A DNA stretch of 64,000 bases from Micromonospora purpureochromogenes (GCF_900091515.1 NZ_LT607410.1:6448001-6512000); one strand, 5' to 3'; counted from the first letter of the stretch, positions 34,154-43,153 are shown. The notes: generated by a model from the letters alone, not told the origin. Numbers and translations are program-made.

Positions 34154-35023
34154 TCAACCGACGAACGGCGGGACCAGGATCTCGCCCCGGGCCACCGCCA
34201 TGACCTGACCGGAGACGGTGGCGCCGACCGCCGCCCCGTCGGCCGCGGTCACGGTGCAGGCCAGCGCCGACGGGCGGTGGATCTCGATGCCCTGGCGGAC
34301 CGCGTACGCGGAGCGCCCGTCGCCGGGGAGCAGCCCGCTGGCAACCAGCCAGACGCCGAGCCCGAGGGCGGCCGAGCCGGTGGCCGGGTCCTCCGGCACG
34401 CCGAGCCCGGGCACGAAGACGCGGGCGTGCGCGGTTTGCGTCTCGGCGTCCCAGGAGAAGACGCTGACGTGCTCCACCCCGTACCGTTCCGCCGCCGCCG
34501 CGTTGACCTTGGCGCGGGCCACCGCGTCCGGGCGGACCGGAAGGTAGGGAAACTCCAACCCGCAGCCGGCCACCCGGGGCGCCGGGCCGGCGTGGTCGTC
34601 GGCGGTGAGGCCGGCCATCTCCAGCAGCGGCTCCGGGTCCAGCTCCGGCCCGAGGGTGGGGGTGCCGCCGGTCAGGGTGGCACCGGTTTCGTCGACCTCG
34701 ATCGGCAGCACCCCCGCGCCGCACTCCTGGGTGATACTGCCCACACCGAACATCCCGCGCCGACTGGCGGTGACCGCCGCGCCGACGCTGGGGTGCCCGG
34801 CGAACGGCAACTCCGCGGCCGGGGTGAAGATCCGGGCCCGGTAGGTGGCCCCGACCTGGGTGGGCGGCAGCACGAACACCGTTTCCGAGAGGTTGAACTC
34901 CAGCGCGAGCGCCTGCATCTGTTCGGTGGCGAGCCCTTCGGCGCCGAACACCACGGCCAGCGGGTTGCCGGCGAACGGGCGATCGGTGAAGACGTCCACG
35001 ATCTCGTAGGCCAAGGTCGACAT
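34154..35023 (-). CDS. PhzF family isomerase
   Basis: 289-residue PhzF/DAP-epimerase-fold protein. The catalytic Glu is in FNLSETVFV (about residues 42-50), and TPAAELPFAGHPSVG and GLGVPEDPATGSAALGLG are signature blocks. Phenazine genes are absent, so this is a general PhzF-like isomerase with unknown substrate. ATG at 35023. Its start faces the divergent MgtE-like gene across 33 bp that contain the latter's -10 element. Confidence 0.92.
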   Translation of the reverse strand: MSTLAYEIVDVFTDRPFAGNPLAVVFGAEGLATEQMQALALEFNLSETVFVLPPTQVGATYRARIFTPAAELPFAGHPSVGAAVTASRRGMFGVGSITQECGAGVLPIEVDETGATLTGGTPTLGPELDPEPLLEMAGLTADDHAGPAPRVAGCGLEFPYLPVRPDAVARAKVNAAAAERYGVEHVSVFSWDAETQTAHARVFVPGLGVPEDPATGSAALGLGVWLVASGLLPGDGRSAYAVRQGIEIHRPSALACTVTAADGAAVGATVSGQVMAVARGEILVPPFVG

Positions 35024-35056
35024 GTTGATAAACACTAGGCGCTTAGGCTGGTGCCC

Positions 35057-36340
35057 GTGAGCACGCCGAACCGGGTCTACATCGCCCGACTCGCCGGAGT
35101 CGCCGTCTTCGACCCGAACGGTGACCAGGTGGGCCGGGTGCGTGACGCGGTGGCCCGGATCCGGCCGACCCAACGTCCCCCCGAGGTGGTGGGCCTGGTC
35201 GCCGAGATGCCGATGCGCCGGCGGATCTTCCTGTCCATCAACCGGATCACCTCCATCGACGCGGACGCGGTGGTGCTCGGCAGCGGCACCCTCAACCTGC
35301 GCCGCTTCGAGAAGCGCCCCAACGAGCTGCTGGTGCTCCAGGAGCTGTTGGACCGGCGGGTCCAGCTCGAACCGGGCGGCCAGCCGGGCGCGGTGGTCGA
35401 CGTGGCGATGGAGTGCAGCCGGGGTGGCGAGTGGTCGCTGTCCCGGGTCGCCGTCCGCGAGCAGACCGGCCGGCTCACCCGCCGTGGCCACCTGCACCAG
35501 GTCGAGTGGGACCGGGTCCGCGGGCTGAGCGGCATCGCCGCCAACCGGGGTACGGCCAACCTGCTCGCCGTGCTGGAGGACATGCGCCCGGCCGACCTGG
35601 CCAACGCCCTGCAGGACCTGCCCGACGCGCGGCGCAACGAGGTCGCGGCGGCGCTGGACGACGAACGCCTCGCCGACGTGCTCAGCGAGCTGCCCGAGCA
35701 CGACCAGGTGGAGATCCTCGCCGCGCTGGACCGGGAACGGGCCGCCGACGTGCTGGAGGAGATGGACCCGGACGACGCCGCCGACCTGCTCAACGAGCTG
35801 CCGCCGCCGGAGCAGGACGTGCTGCTGGACCTGATGGAGCCGAACGAGGCCGACCCGGTCCGCCAGCTGCTGCGCTACGCCTCCGGTACGGCGGGCAGCG
35901 TGATGACCTCCGAGCCGGTGATCCTGCCGCCGGACGCCACCGTCGCGGAGGCGCTCGCCCGGATCCGGGAGGAGCAGCTTTCCCCGGCCGTCGCGGCCCA
36001 GGTGTTCGTGGCCCGCGCGCCGATGACCACGCCCACCGGCCGCTACCTGGGCATGGTGCACTTCCAGCGGCTGCTCCGGGAGCCGCCGGCGGAGATGCTC
36101 GGCGGGGTGGTGGTCAACGACATCGACCCGCTGCGGCCGACCACCCCCCTGCCGGAGATCACCCGCCGGATGGCCACCTACGACCTGGTCGCGATGCCCG
36201 TGGTGGACCGCAACAACCGGCTGGTCGGCGCGGTCACGGTCGACGACGTGCTCGACCACTCGCTGCCGCGCGACTGGCGGGACCGGGACGCCGTACCGGC
36301 CCCGAGCCCCGCCGAGGGGACGGACGGCGCTGATGGCTGA
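35057..36340 (+). CDS. Soluble MgtE-like protein (PRC-barrel, MgtE_N, CBS pair; no membrane domain)
   Basis: 427 residues. An N-terminal PRC-barrel-like part (ARLAGVAVFDPNGDQVGRVRDAV) is followed by MgtE_N armadillo-like repeats (LANALQDLPDARRNEVAAALDDERLADVLSELPEHDQVEILAAL) and two CBS domains (SVMTSEPVILPPDATVAEALARI, LPEITRRMATYDLVAMPVVDRNNRLVGAVTVDDVLDH). These are the Mg2+ sensor parts of MgtE. The membrane transport domain is missing, so it cannot transport Mg2+ by itself. GTG at 35057 lies seven bases after TAGGCT (35044-35049); GTG 35051 is an alternative. The stop overlaps the DUF1003 gene by eight bases. Confidence 0.88.
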   Translation: MSTPNRVYIARLAGVAVFDPNGDQVGRVRDAVARIRPTQRPPEVVGLVAEMPMRRRIFLSINRITSIDADAVVLGSGTLNLRRFEKRPNELLVLQELLDRRVQLEPGGQPGAVVDVAMECSRGGEWSLSRVAVREQTGRLTRRGHLHQVEWDRVRGLSGIAANRGTANLLAVLEDMRPADLANALQDLPDARRNEVAAALDDERLADVLSELPEHDQVEILAALDRERAADVLEEMDPDDAADLLNELPPPEQDVLLDLMEPNEADPVRQLLRYASGTAGSVMTSEPVILPPDATVAEALARIREEQLSPAVAAQVFVARAPMTTPTGRYLGMVHFQRLLREPPAEMLGGVVVNDIDPLRPTTPLPEITRRMATYDLVAMPVVDRNNRLVGAVTVDDVLDHSLPRDWRDRDAVPAPSPAEGTDGADG

Positions 36341-36935
36341 CCAGCGACGGGCCGAGCGACTGGACCAGCCGCGCGAGCCCCGGGGCGTCAAGCTGCCCCG
36401 GTTCGACCCGGAGGCCTTCGGCCGGTGGTCCGAGGGGATCGCCCGGGGCATGGGCACCGCGAACTTCATCGTCTACATGACGGTGGTCATCGCGCTCTGG
36501 TTCGGCTGGAACACCCTGGCGCCGGCGCACCTGCGCTTCGACCCGTACACCTTCACCTTCCTCACCCTGATCCTGTCGTTGCAGGCGTCGTACGCGGCCC
36601 CGCTGATCCTGCTCGCGCAGAACCGACAGGCCGACCGGGACCGGGTGGCGCTGGAGGAGGACCGGCGGCGGGCCACCCTGCAGAAGGCCGACACGGAGTA
36701 CCTGACCCGGGAGATCGCCGCGCTGCGGATCGCCATGGGTGAGGTGGCCACCCGGGACTTCCTCCGCTCCGAGCTGGCCCGGCTGGCCGAGGAGCTGGAC
36801 GAGGCGGCCCAGCGCCGGCAGAAACTGGAACGCCGGCAGCAGGAGAAGGCCGTCCGGCGGGGCGGCGACGGCCTCGACGAGCCCCGCGACGACCTGGACG
36901 GCGATTACGCCCGCGGCGGCCGGCCGGAGGGCTGA
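36333..36935 (+). CDS. DUF1003 membrane protein
   Basis: 200 residues. Two helices (ANFIVYMTVVIALWFGWNTL and YTFTFLTLILSLQASYAAPLILLAQNRQADRDR) form the DUF1003 core, where the NRQADRDR motif is diagnostic; a long charged coiled coil follows (EYLTREIAALRIAMGEVATRDFLRSELARLAEELDE). ATG at 36333 overlaps the MgtE-like stop, so the two are coupled; a functional link between the Mg2+-sensing protein and this one is likely. Confidence 0.9.
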   Translation: MADQRRAERLDQPREPRGVKLPRFDPEAFGRWSEGIARGMGTANFIVYMTVVIALWFGWNTLAPAHLRFDPYTFTFLTLILSLQASYAAPLILLAQNRQADRDRVALEEDRRRATLQKADTEYLTREIAALRIAMGEVATRDFLRSELARLAEELDEAAQRRQKLERRQQEKAVRRGGDGLDEPRDDLDGDYARGGRPEG

Positions 36936-37030
36936 CGACGGGGGCCGGGCCCGTTCGAAGGGCCATCGATTCGCTCACACCGGCCCCGCTGGCGGCGGCG
37001 ACGGATCACCGCCGACGTAGCATTGCGGGC

Positions 37031-38179
37031 ATGTCAGCTCCCGTCAGCACCATCTCCGACGCGATCCAGGCCGCCCTGGCCACCGTCAACGACCCGGAGA
37101 TCCGCCGCCCGATCACGGACCTCGGCATGGTCCGCTCCGCCGTGGTCGGCGACGACGGCGTCGTACGCGTCGAGCTGCTGCTCACCGTCGCCGGCTGCCC
37201 GCTGAAGGACAAGCTGCGCTCCGACATCACCGCCGCCGTGGGGGCGGTCCCCGGCGTGACGGGCGTCGAGATCGAGTTCGGCGTGATGAGCCCCGAGCAG
37301 CGCCAGGAACTCCAGTCGAAGCTGCGCGGCGGCAACGCCACCGAGGAGCCGGTGATCCCGTTCGCCCAGCCCGGCTCCCGGACCCGGGTGTACGCGGTGG
37401 CCAGCGGCAAGGGTGGCGTCGGCAAGTCGAGCGTGACGGTCAACCTGGCCGCCGCGCTGGCCGCCCGGGGCCTCTCGGTCGGCGTGGTCGACGCGGACAT
37501 CTACGGCCACTCGGTGCCCCGGATGCTCGGCGCGGACGGCCGCCCGACCCGGGTCGAGGACATGATCATGCCGCCGCAGGCGCACGGCGTGAAGGTGATC
37601 TCGATCGGCATGTTCACCCCCGGCAACGCCGCCGTGGTGTGGCGCGGCCCGATGCTGCACCGGGCGCTCCAGCAGTTCCTCGGCGACGTCTACTGGGGCG
37701 ATCTGGACGTGCTCCTGCTCGACCTGCCCCCGGGCACCGGCGACATCGCCATCTCGGTGGCCCAGCTGCTGCCGAACGCCGAGATCCTGGTGGTGACCAC
37801 GCCGCAGGCCGCGGCCGCCGAGGTCGCCGAGCGGGCCGGCGCGATCGCCCTGCAGACCCACCAGCGGGTGGTCGGGGTCATCGAGAACATGGCCTGGCTG
37901 GAGCTGCCCGACGGCTCGCGGATGGAGGTCTTCGGCGCCGGTGGCGGCCAGGCCGTGGCCGAGTCGCTGAGCCGGACGATCGGCGCGCAGGTGCCGCTGC
38001 TGGGTCAGATCCCGCTCGACACCCGGGTACGCGAGGGCGGCGACGCCGGCAACCCGATCGTGCTGGCCGAGCCGGACGCCCCGGCCTCCAAGGCGCTGGC
38101 CCAGATCGCCGACCGCCTCGCCGTCCGCCGCGAGTCCCTCCTCGGCAAGCCCCTCGGCCTCAAGCCCGCCGGCCGCTGA
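37031..38179 (+). CDS. Mrp/NBP35 (ApbC) family P-loop ATPase
   Basis: 382-residue Fe-S cluster carrier ATPase. An N-terminal DUF59 (MIP18) domain (IQAALATVNDPEIRRPITDLGMV) precedes the deviant Walker A SGKGGVGKSSVTVNLAAAL (about residues 122-140), then DADIYGHSVPRML and LLLDLPPGTGDIA (Walker B region). It lacks the C-terminal CxxC of many bacterial Mrp proteins, as is common in actinomycetes. ATG at 37031 is seven bases after TAGCAT (37018-37023), a leaderless layout. It is convergent with tatB across a long palindrome. Confidence 0.92.
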   Translation: MSAPVSTISDAIQAALATVNDPEIRRPITDLGMVRSAVVGDDGVVRVELLLTVAGCPLKDKLRSDITAAVGAVPGVTGVEIEFGVMSPEQRQELQSKLRGGNATEEPVIPFAQPGSRTRVYAVASGKGGVGKSSVTVNLAAALAARGLSVGVVDADIYGHSVPRMLGADGRPTRVEDMIMPPQAHGVKVISIGMFTPGNAAVVWRGPMLHRALQQFLGDVYWGDLDVLLLDLPPGTGDIAISVAQLLPNAEILVVTTPQAAAAEVAERAGAIALQTHQRVVGVIENMAWLELPDGSRMEVFGAGGGQAVAESLSRTIGAQVPLLGQIPLDTRVREGGDAGNPIVLAEPDAPASKALAQIADRLAVRRESLLGKPLGLKPAGR

Positions 38180-38214
38180 CCCCGCCCCACCCCCACGCTC
38201 CGCGCGCCCCCAAG

Positions 38215-38286
38215 ATTCGCGCAAATACAGAGAAAGAGTGGCCTTCCGCGCTCGGGAGGCCACTCTTTCTCTGTATTTGCGCGCTC
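38215..38286. repeat. Long palindrome with shared core, convergent Mrp/tatB junction
   Basis: Left arm 38219-38243 (GCGCAAATACAGAGAAAGAG then TGGCC) pairs perfectly with 38258-38282. The 14-nt centre can pair further (TTCC/GGGA), giving about 29 bp around a six-base loop. The core ACAGAGAAAGAGTGGC is repeated at 53410-53467. Confidence 0.88.
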
Positions 38287-38415
38287 TGGGCGGATCTCCG
38301 CGCTCTGCGCGCTCAGCGCGGGTGCGCGCTCAGCGCCTTGCCTGGGGGCGGGCGCGCGAAGCGCGTGCGACGGGGGCGTGGTGCGGGTGCGGTCAGGTGG
38401 GGAGTGCGGGAGGCG

Positions 38416-38838
38416 TCAGGTGGCGTCGTCGTAGCTCGGGCGGGGGGCCGGGGCGGGCGCGCCGCCCGTGGCGGTGGCCTTGCGGCCGCCCCTGCCGCGC
38501 GGGTCGGCGGCGTCGGCGACGTCCTTGAGCTCGTTGTGCACGCCGGTCACGTCCGCCCGCAGGTTGTCGTAGACACCCTGCAACGGCTTCCGGATCGCCT
38601 GCTCGTCCTCTTCGCTGAGCAGGTGCTTGCGGATGAACGCCTTGGGGTGCAGGTCCTCCAGCTGGATGTCGGTGCCCAGCTCGCGGCTCAGGTCACCGGT
38701 CGCGTTGCGGGCCATGCCGCGCAGGTTGCGGACCATCCGCAGGCCGTCGTTGATGACGTTGGGCAGCCGGTCACCGAAGATCAGCAGCGCCAGGAGCAGC
38801 AGCGCACCGATCTCCCACCAGTTCAGGTTGTCGAGCAC
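38416..38838 (-). CDS. tatB: Sec-independent protein translocase subunit TatB
   Basis: 140 residues. A short N-terminal helix (LNWWEIGALLLLALLIFGDRLP) with the hinge Gly-Asp is followed by an amphipathic helix (INDGLRMVRNLRGMARNATGDLSREL) and a charged C-terminal region with a Pro/Ala tail. TatB works with TatA/TatC to export folded proteins, such as the Tat substrate at 57182. GTG at 38838 follows GAGGAGGCCCAGCA. It is next to htrA in the conserved mrp-tatB-htrA order. Confidence 0.9.
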   Translation of the reverse strand: MLDNLNWWEIGALLLLALLIFGDRLPNVINDGLRMVRNLRGMARNATGDLSRELGTDIQLEDLHPKAFIRKHLLSEEDEQAIRKPLQGVYDNLRADVTGVHNELKDVADAADPRGRGGRKATATGGAPAPAPRPSYDDAT

Positions 38839-38912
38839 TGCTGGGCCTCCTCGTCGGCGTCAAGGCAAGACTACGCACGTCGAGGGCCCGGCCGGGAGGG
38901 GGTGACCGGTCC

Positions 38913-40241
38913 TCACTTGGCGTCTGCGGCGAGCGTCACCGAGGTGTTCTGCCGGGACGACCCCCGCCGGTACTCCACCGTCACCACGGATCCCGGCGCG
39001 AACTTGCGTACCAGCGCGATCAGGTCGATCGGCTCGGTCATCGGGCGGCCGTTCAGCTTGAGGATCACGTCCCCGGCCTTCAGCCCCGCGCCGGCCGCCG
39101 GCCCGGACGGCTCCACCGCCGCCAGCCGTACGCCCGCGCCGCCGGTGGCGGTGCCGGCGCCGGCGCCGCCCACCTGCGCGCCGATCACCGTACGGCGGGC
39201 CTTGCCGGTGCCGATGATGTCCTGCGTGATCCGCTTGGCCTGGTTGATCGGGATGGCGAAGGCGAGGCCGATGTTGCCCGCCTCCTGCCCCTCGGCCACC
39301 AGTGACTTGATCGTGGAGTTGACCCCGATCACCCGGCCGGCCGAGTCGACCAGCGGGCCGCCGGAGTTGCCGTGGTTTACCGCCGCGTCGGTCTGGATCG
39401 CCGCGTAGTAACGGACCGGGCCGCCGGGCTCCCCGGCCTGCATGGTGCGGTCCAGGGCGCTGACGATGCCGGCGGTGACGGTGTTGGCCAGCGAGAGCGG
39501 CGAGCCGATGGCGAGCACCGGGTCGCCGACCGCCAGCGCGTCGGAGTCGCCGAACTCCACCGGGCGCAGCCCGGTGCGGCTGACCTTGATCACCGCGATG
39601 TCCGACTCCGGGTCCTGGCCGACGACTGTGGCCGGCGCGGTGCTGCCATCGTTGAAGACCACCGAGGCCCGGCCGGTGCCGCCGGAGACCACGTGGTCGT
39701 TGGTGATCACGTGCCCGTCGGCGCTGACGATGAAGCCCGAGCCCTCGCTGACCCCGCCCAGGCTGGCCACCCGGACGGTCACCACGCTGGGCAGGACCTT
39801 CTCGGCGACCCCGGCCAGCGACTCGGGGCGACGCTGGGCCAGGCCCGGCGCCTCGGCCGGTCGGGCGCCGAGCGCCACCCCGCCACCGGCCCCGCCGCGG
39901 ACCGCGAAGGCGTACCCGAGGGCTCCGCCGAGCGACCCGGCGAGCAGCGCGGTGATCAGCGGGACGAGCAACAGCTGGCGCAGTCTCGGGCGGCCGGGGG
40001 CGTCCGGGTCGCTGACCGGTTCCGGCGCGGCCCCGGCATCGGGCGCGCCCGGAATGACCACGGCGGCGGGCGCGTACGGGTCACGCCACGGGTCGGCCAA
40101 CGCGTCGGACCACCAGGGCGATGTCGTCCCGCCCGGGGCGCCGTGCGGCGCCGTAGGCGGCCCCACCGGCGTCGCCCCGGCCGGCGGTCCCGCCGATGCC
40201 GGAGTCCCACCGGGCTGGCGCCAGTCCCAGCCGTCGGTCAC
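38913..40241 (-). CDS. HtrA/DegP-like serine protease with PDZ domain
   Basis: 442-residue membrane-anchored S1C protease. A long Pro/Gly-rich cytoplasmic N-terminus precedes a membrane helix (LLLVPLITALLAGSLGGALGYAF, about 118-140). His lies in VITNDHVVSGG, Asp in ESDIAVIKV, Ser in NHGNSGGPLVDSAG. One PDZ domain (GLKAGDVILKLNGRPMTEPIDLI) closes the protein. It degrades or refolds damaged extracytoplasmic proteins. GTG at 40241 follows GGGAGGCACCGAC, preferred over the longer frame. In M. tuberculosis this gene is preceded by sigE-rseA; neither is found here. Confidence 0.9.
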   Translation of the reverse strand: MTDGWDWRQPGGTPASAGPPAGATPVGPPTAPHGAPGGTTSPWWSDALADPWRDPYAPAAVVIPGAPDAGAAPEPVSDPDAPGRPRLRQLLLVPLITALLAGSLGGALGYAFAVRGGAGGGVALGARPAEAPGLAQRRPESLAGVAEKVLPSVVTVRVASLGGVSEGSGFIVSADGHVITNDHVVSGGTGRASVVFNDGSTAPATVVGQDPESDIAVIKVSRTGLRPVEFGDSDALAVGDPVLAIGSPLSLANTVTAGIVSALDRTMQAGEPGGPVRYYAAIQTDAAVNHGNSGGPLVDSAGRVIGVNSTIKSLVAEGQEAGNIGLAFAIPINQAKRITQDIIGTGKARRTVIGAQVGGAGAGTATGGAGVRLAAVEPSGPAAGAGLKAGDVILKLNGRPMTEPIDLIALVRKFAPGSVVTVEYRRGSSRQNTSVTLAADAK

Positions 40242-40469
40242 GTCGGTGCCTCCCAGTCCGTCCCCGGACCCCCCGTGCCGCGTGGTGCGGCGGCCGTCGC
40301 GAAACGAGGGATACCGCTTCCAGGATTGCACGGATGAGCCGGATGGCATCAGCTCTTGCCGGGCGTGATCGTCGACGGCGGACGGCGCGGCTGCGCGCCG
40401 GAAGGCTCGCCTCTAGGCTCATACCGCCAACCCGCCCCCCGCACCACTCCCGCCGCCCGGAGGTGTCTC

Positions 40470-41120
40470 ATCGCCACGGTCGCCAATTCCGGCACTCCGA
40501 CGGCACAGGCGTTGCAGTTCGCCGAGTCGTACGTCGGCGAGGACCTCGTGCTGCGGACCGCCCGCAGCCTCGCCCGGGAGGTGGGCCTCGACGCGGTGAC
40601 GCCCGGGGCCGGGGCGGCGCTGCGCCTGCTCGCCGCCGCCGGCAACGCCCGGGCGGTGGTGGAGATCGGCACCGGCACCGGGGTCAGCGGCGTCTGGCTG
40701 CTGCGCGGGATGCGGGCCGACGGCGTGCTCACCACCATCGACCTGGAGGTCGAGCACCAGCGGATCGCCCGGCGCATCTTCGTCGAGGCCGGCTTCCCGT
40801 CGGGGCGTACCCGGATCATCACCGGCCGGGCGCTGGACGTGCTGCCCCGGCTCGCGGACGGCGCGTACGACCTGGTCTTCGTCGACGCCGAGGCGACCGG
40901 CTTCGCCGCGTACGTCGACGCCGCGCTGCGGCTGCTGCGACCCGGCGGTGTGCTGGCCCTCAACGGCACCCTGGCCGGCGGCCGGATCGGCGACCCGGCC
41001 GCGCGGGACGCCGAGACGGTGACCGTCCGGGAGACGATCAAGGCGCTCCGGGAGTCCGAGCACTGGATCCCGGCGCTGCTGCCGGTGGGGCACGGCCTGC
41101 TCGCCGCCGTGAAGTGCTGA
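40470..41120 (+). CDS. Class I SAM-dependent O-methyltransferase (Rv1220c type)
   Basis: About 217 residues. The SAM site VVEIGTGTGVSGVWLLRGM, TTIDLEVEHQRIARRIF and DLVFVDAE are canonical; the catechol-O-methyltransferase-type acidic metal ligands fall near VDAE and LALNGTL. The gene is homologous to Rv1220c. The start is unclear: a good GGAGG at 40459-40463 is followed six bases later by ATC (40470), and no ATG/GTG/TTG is in frame there. The alternatives are GTG 40365 or TTG 40356, which would lie before the probable -10 TAGGCT at 40413-40418. Methyl acceptor unknown. Confidence 0.85.
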   Translation: MATVANSGTPTAQALQFAESYVGEDLVLRTARSLAREVGLDAVTPGAGAALRLLAAAGNARAVVEIGTGTGVSGVWLLRGMRADGVLTTIDLEVEHQRIARRIFVEAGFPSGRTRIITGRALDVLPRLADGAYDLVFVDAEATGFAAYVDAALRLLRPGGVLALNGTLAGGRIGDPAARDAETVTVRETIKALRESEHWIPALLPVGHGLLAAVKC

Positions 41121-41175
41121 CCCGCCGCCGACCGCCCGGCCCGGCGTCAGCCGCGCGCCGGCCGGGACCGCCGGC

Positions 41176-42651
41176 TCAGTCCAGCGTCGCCAGCCAGCGC
41201 AGCAGCCCGCGTACGCCCCAGCCGGTCGCGCCCCGGGTCAGTTCGGCGTCGTCGCCGTCGGCCCAGGACGGCGCGGACATGTCGATGTGCAGCCACCGGT
41301 CGCGCAGGTCGTCGGTGAACTCGCGCAGGTAGAGCGCGGCGGTCACCGAGCCGGCGCCGACGGCGGGCGAGCTGTGCAGGTCCGCCAGGTCACTGCCGAG
41401 GTGCTCGACGTAGCCGGCGGCCAGCGGCATCCGCCAGGCGGCCTCGCCGGCGGCGTCGACGGCGGCCAGCAGGTCGGCGGCGAGCTGGTCGTTCTCGCTG
41501 TAGAGGGCGCCGGTGCGCTTGCCGAGCGCGACCGCGTTGGCGCCGGTCAGGGTGGCCAGGTCGATCAGCAGGTCCGGCTGGAGCTCCCGGACCGCGTACG
41601 CCAGCGCGTCGGCGAGGACCAGCCGGCCCTCGGCGTCGGAGTTGGTGGTCTCGCTGGTCAGGCCGCCGTAGTGGCGGACGATGTCGCCGGGACGGAACGC
41701 GGACCCGCTGACCATGTTCTCCGCCAGCGGAGCGAGCGTGGTGATCCGCACCGGCAGCCGCAGCGCGGCCGCGCCCAGCGTCGCCGCGACCACCGCGGCC
41801 GCGCCGGCCATGTCCTTGCGCATCAGCTTCATCGCCGGCACCGGCTTGATCGAGATGCCGCCGGTGTCGAAGGTGATCCCCTTGCCGACCAGCACCACGT
41901 GGGTACGGGCGTCGGCGGGCCGCCAGTCCAGCTCCACCAGGCGAGGGGTGCTCGCCGAGCCGCCGCCGACGGCGAGGATGCCTCCGAAGCCCTCGGCGGC
42001 CAGTTCCTCGGGCCCGCGTACCCGCAGGTGCAGGTCGGGCTGGTCGGCCGCGGCGGCCTCGACCTGCGCGACGAACCACTGCGGGTTCTTCACCGAGGAC
42101 GGGGTGTTGGTGAGGTCCCGGGCGAGCCGGGTCATCCGGGCGGTGGTCTCGGCCACCTCGACCGCGTCGCGGTACGCGTCCGGGTCATCGACCAGCAGGT
42201 CCACCCCGGTCAGCGCGGGCGACTCGCCGGCCTCGGTCATCCGGAACCGGTAGGAGGCGAGCAGCAGCCCCTCGACGAGGGCGCGGACCGCCTCCGCGCC
42301 GGTGCCGGGCGGCACCGAAAACGTGATATGCGTCTCATCCTTGCCGGCGCGGGTCAACGCCGCCCCGGCGGTCCGCCAGGCCCGGTCGGCGCCGTCGCCG
42401 ATGCCGAGCAGCAGCAGCCGGGCCGGGGTGCGGGCCGGGCGCAGGTGCGCGTACGTCTCGCCGGCCCGGCCGGTCAGCCGGGTCGCCGGCAGCAGGGCGG
42501 TCGCCTCCGCCAGCACCTCGTCGGGCAGGGCCGGCCCGGTCGGGGCCAGCGTCGCCGGGGTGTCGCCCCCGTCGGTGTCGGCCGCGGCGCGGACGGGCAG
42601 GACGAGAGTGTCGAGCCGGTCCGGACCGGCTGTCAGGCGGATGGCGAGCAC
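41176..42651 (-). CDS. pepA: Leucyl aminopeptidase (M17)
   Basis: 491-residue cytosolic di-zinc aminopeptidase, releasing N-terminal residues from peptides. The C-terminal catalytic domain has VVLVGKGITFDTGGISIKP (Lys and Asp ligands), MKLMRKDMAGAAAV, and NSDAEGRLVLADAL, the M17 signature with Ser for the usual Thr. GTG at 42651 lies five bases after TACGGT (42657-42662); the track beyond is out of character. It interrupts the conserved O-methyltransferase/DUF3117 order. Confident family. Confidence 0.93.
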   Translation of the reverse strand: MLAIRLTAGPDRLDTLVLPVRAAADTDGGDTPATLAPTGPALPDEVLAEATALLPATRLTGRAGETYAHLRPARTPARLLLLGIGDGADRAWRTAGAALTRAGKDETHITFSVPPGTGAEAVRALVEGLLLASYRFRMTEAGESPALTGVDLLVDDPDAYRDAVEVAETTARMTRLARDLTNTPSSVKNPQWFVAQVEAAAADQPDLHLRVRGPEELAAEGFGGILAVGGGSASTPRLVELDWRPADARTHVVLVGKGITFDTGGISIKPVPAMKLMRKDMAGAAAVVAATLGAAALRLPVRITTLAPLAENMVSGSAFRPGDIVRHYGGLTSETTNSDAEGRLVLADALAYAVRELQPDLLIDLATLTGANAVALGKRTGALYSENDQLAADLLAAVDAAGEAAWRMPLAAGYVEHLGSDLADLHSSPAVGAGSVTAALYLREFTDDLRDRWLHIDMSAPSWADGDDAELTRGATGWGVRGLLRWLATLD

Positions 42652-42717
42652 GCTGGACCGTACCTCCGAGAAAGGATCGTGGTGCGGGGCCTGGCCACCC
42701 GCGAACACAGGCGAAGA

Positions 42718-42751
42718 CCCTGAGCCACCGGCCGTGGCCGGTGGCTCAGGG
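42718..42751. terminator. 16-bp perfect palindrome after the DUF3117 gene
   Basis: CCCTGAGCCACCGGCC / GGCCGGTGGCTCAGGG around GT, located between the DUF3117 stop and the pepA start region, both on the minus strand. A strong candidate terminator for DUF3117. Confidence 0.75.
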
Positions 42752-42795
42752 ATACGACGGACCGCCCGCGCGTCGCCGCGCGGCCTGTCGGTCGA

Positions 42796-42963
42796 TCAGC
42801 CGGCGGCCGCCTTCAGGGCGTCACCGAGTGCATTGGCCTCGTCGGGAGTCATCTCGACGACGAGCCGGCCACCGCCCTCCAGCGGGACCCGCATGACGAT
42901 GCCCCGGCCCTCCTTGGTGACTTCCAGCGGACCGTCGCCCGTCCGCGGCTTCATCGCCGCCAT
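42796..42963 (-). CDS. DUF3117 protein
   Basis: 55 residues, MAAMKPRTGDGPLEVTKEGR then IVMRVPLEGGGRLVVEMTPDEA. This is the highly conserved actinobacterial DUF3117 (Rv1211-like); function unknown. ATG at 42963 follows GAGGGGAGACAAC. In mycobacteria it neighbours tag, as here within 2.5 kb. Confidence 0.92.
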   Translation of the reverse strand: MAAMKPRTGDGPLEVTKEGRGIVMRVPLEGGGRLVVEMTPDEANALGDALKAAAG

Positions 42964-43153
42964 GTTGTCTCCCCTCAGACCTGTATCAGGGTCGGTGGGT
43001 TGCCCCACAGCCACTTCGTCACGACCACCCGCAACGTGCGCGGAGGTGTCGACCAACGATTTTCCCTGATGAACACCGCCGGACCCAAACCGGAGCAGCA
43101 TTGATGTAACAGCATCTAGCGTATCTTGAGAAGGCCTGTCACAATGTGCGGTC

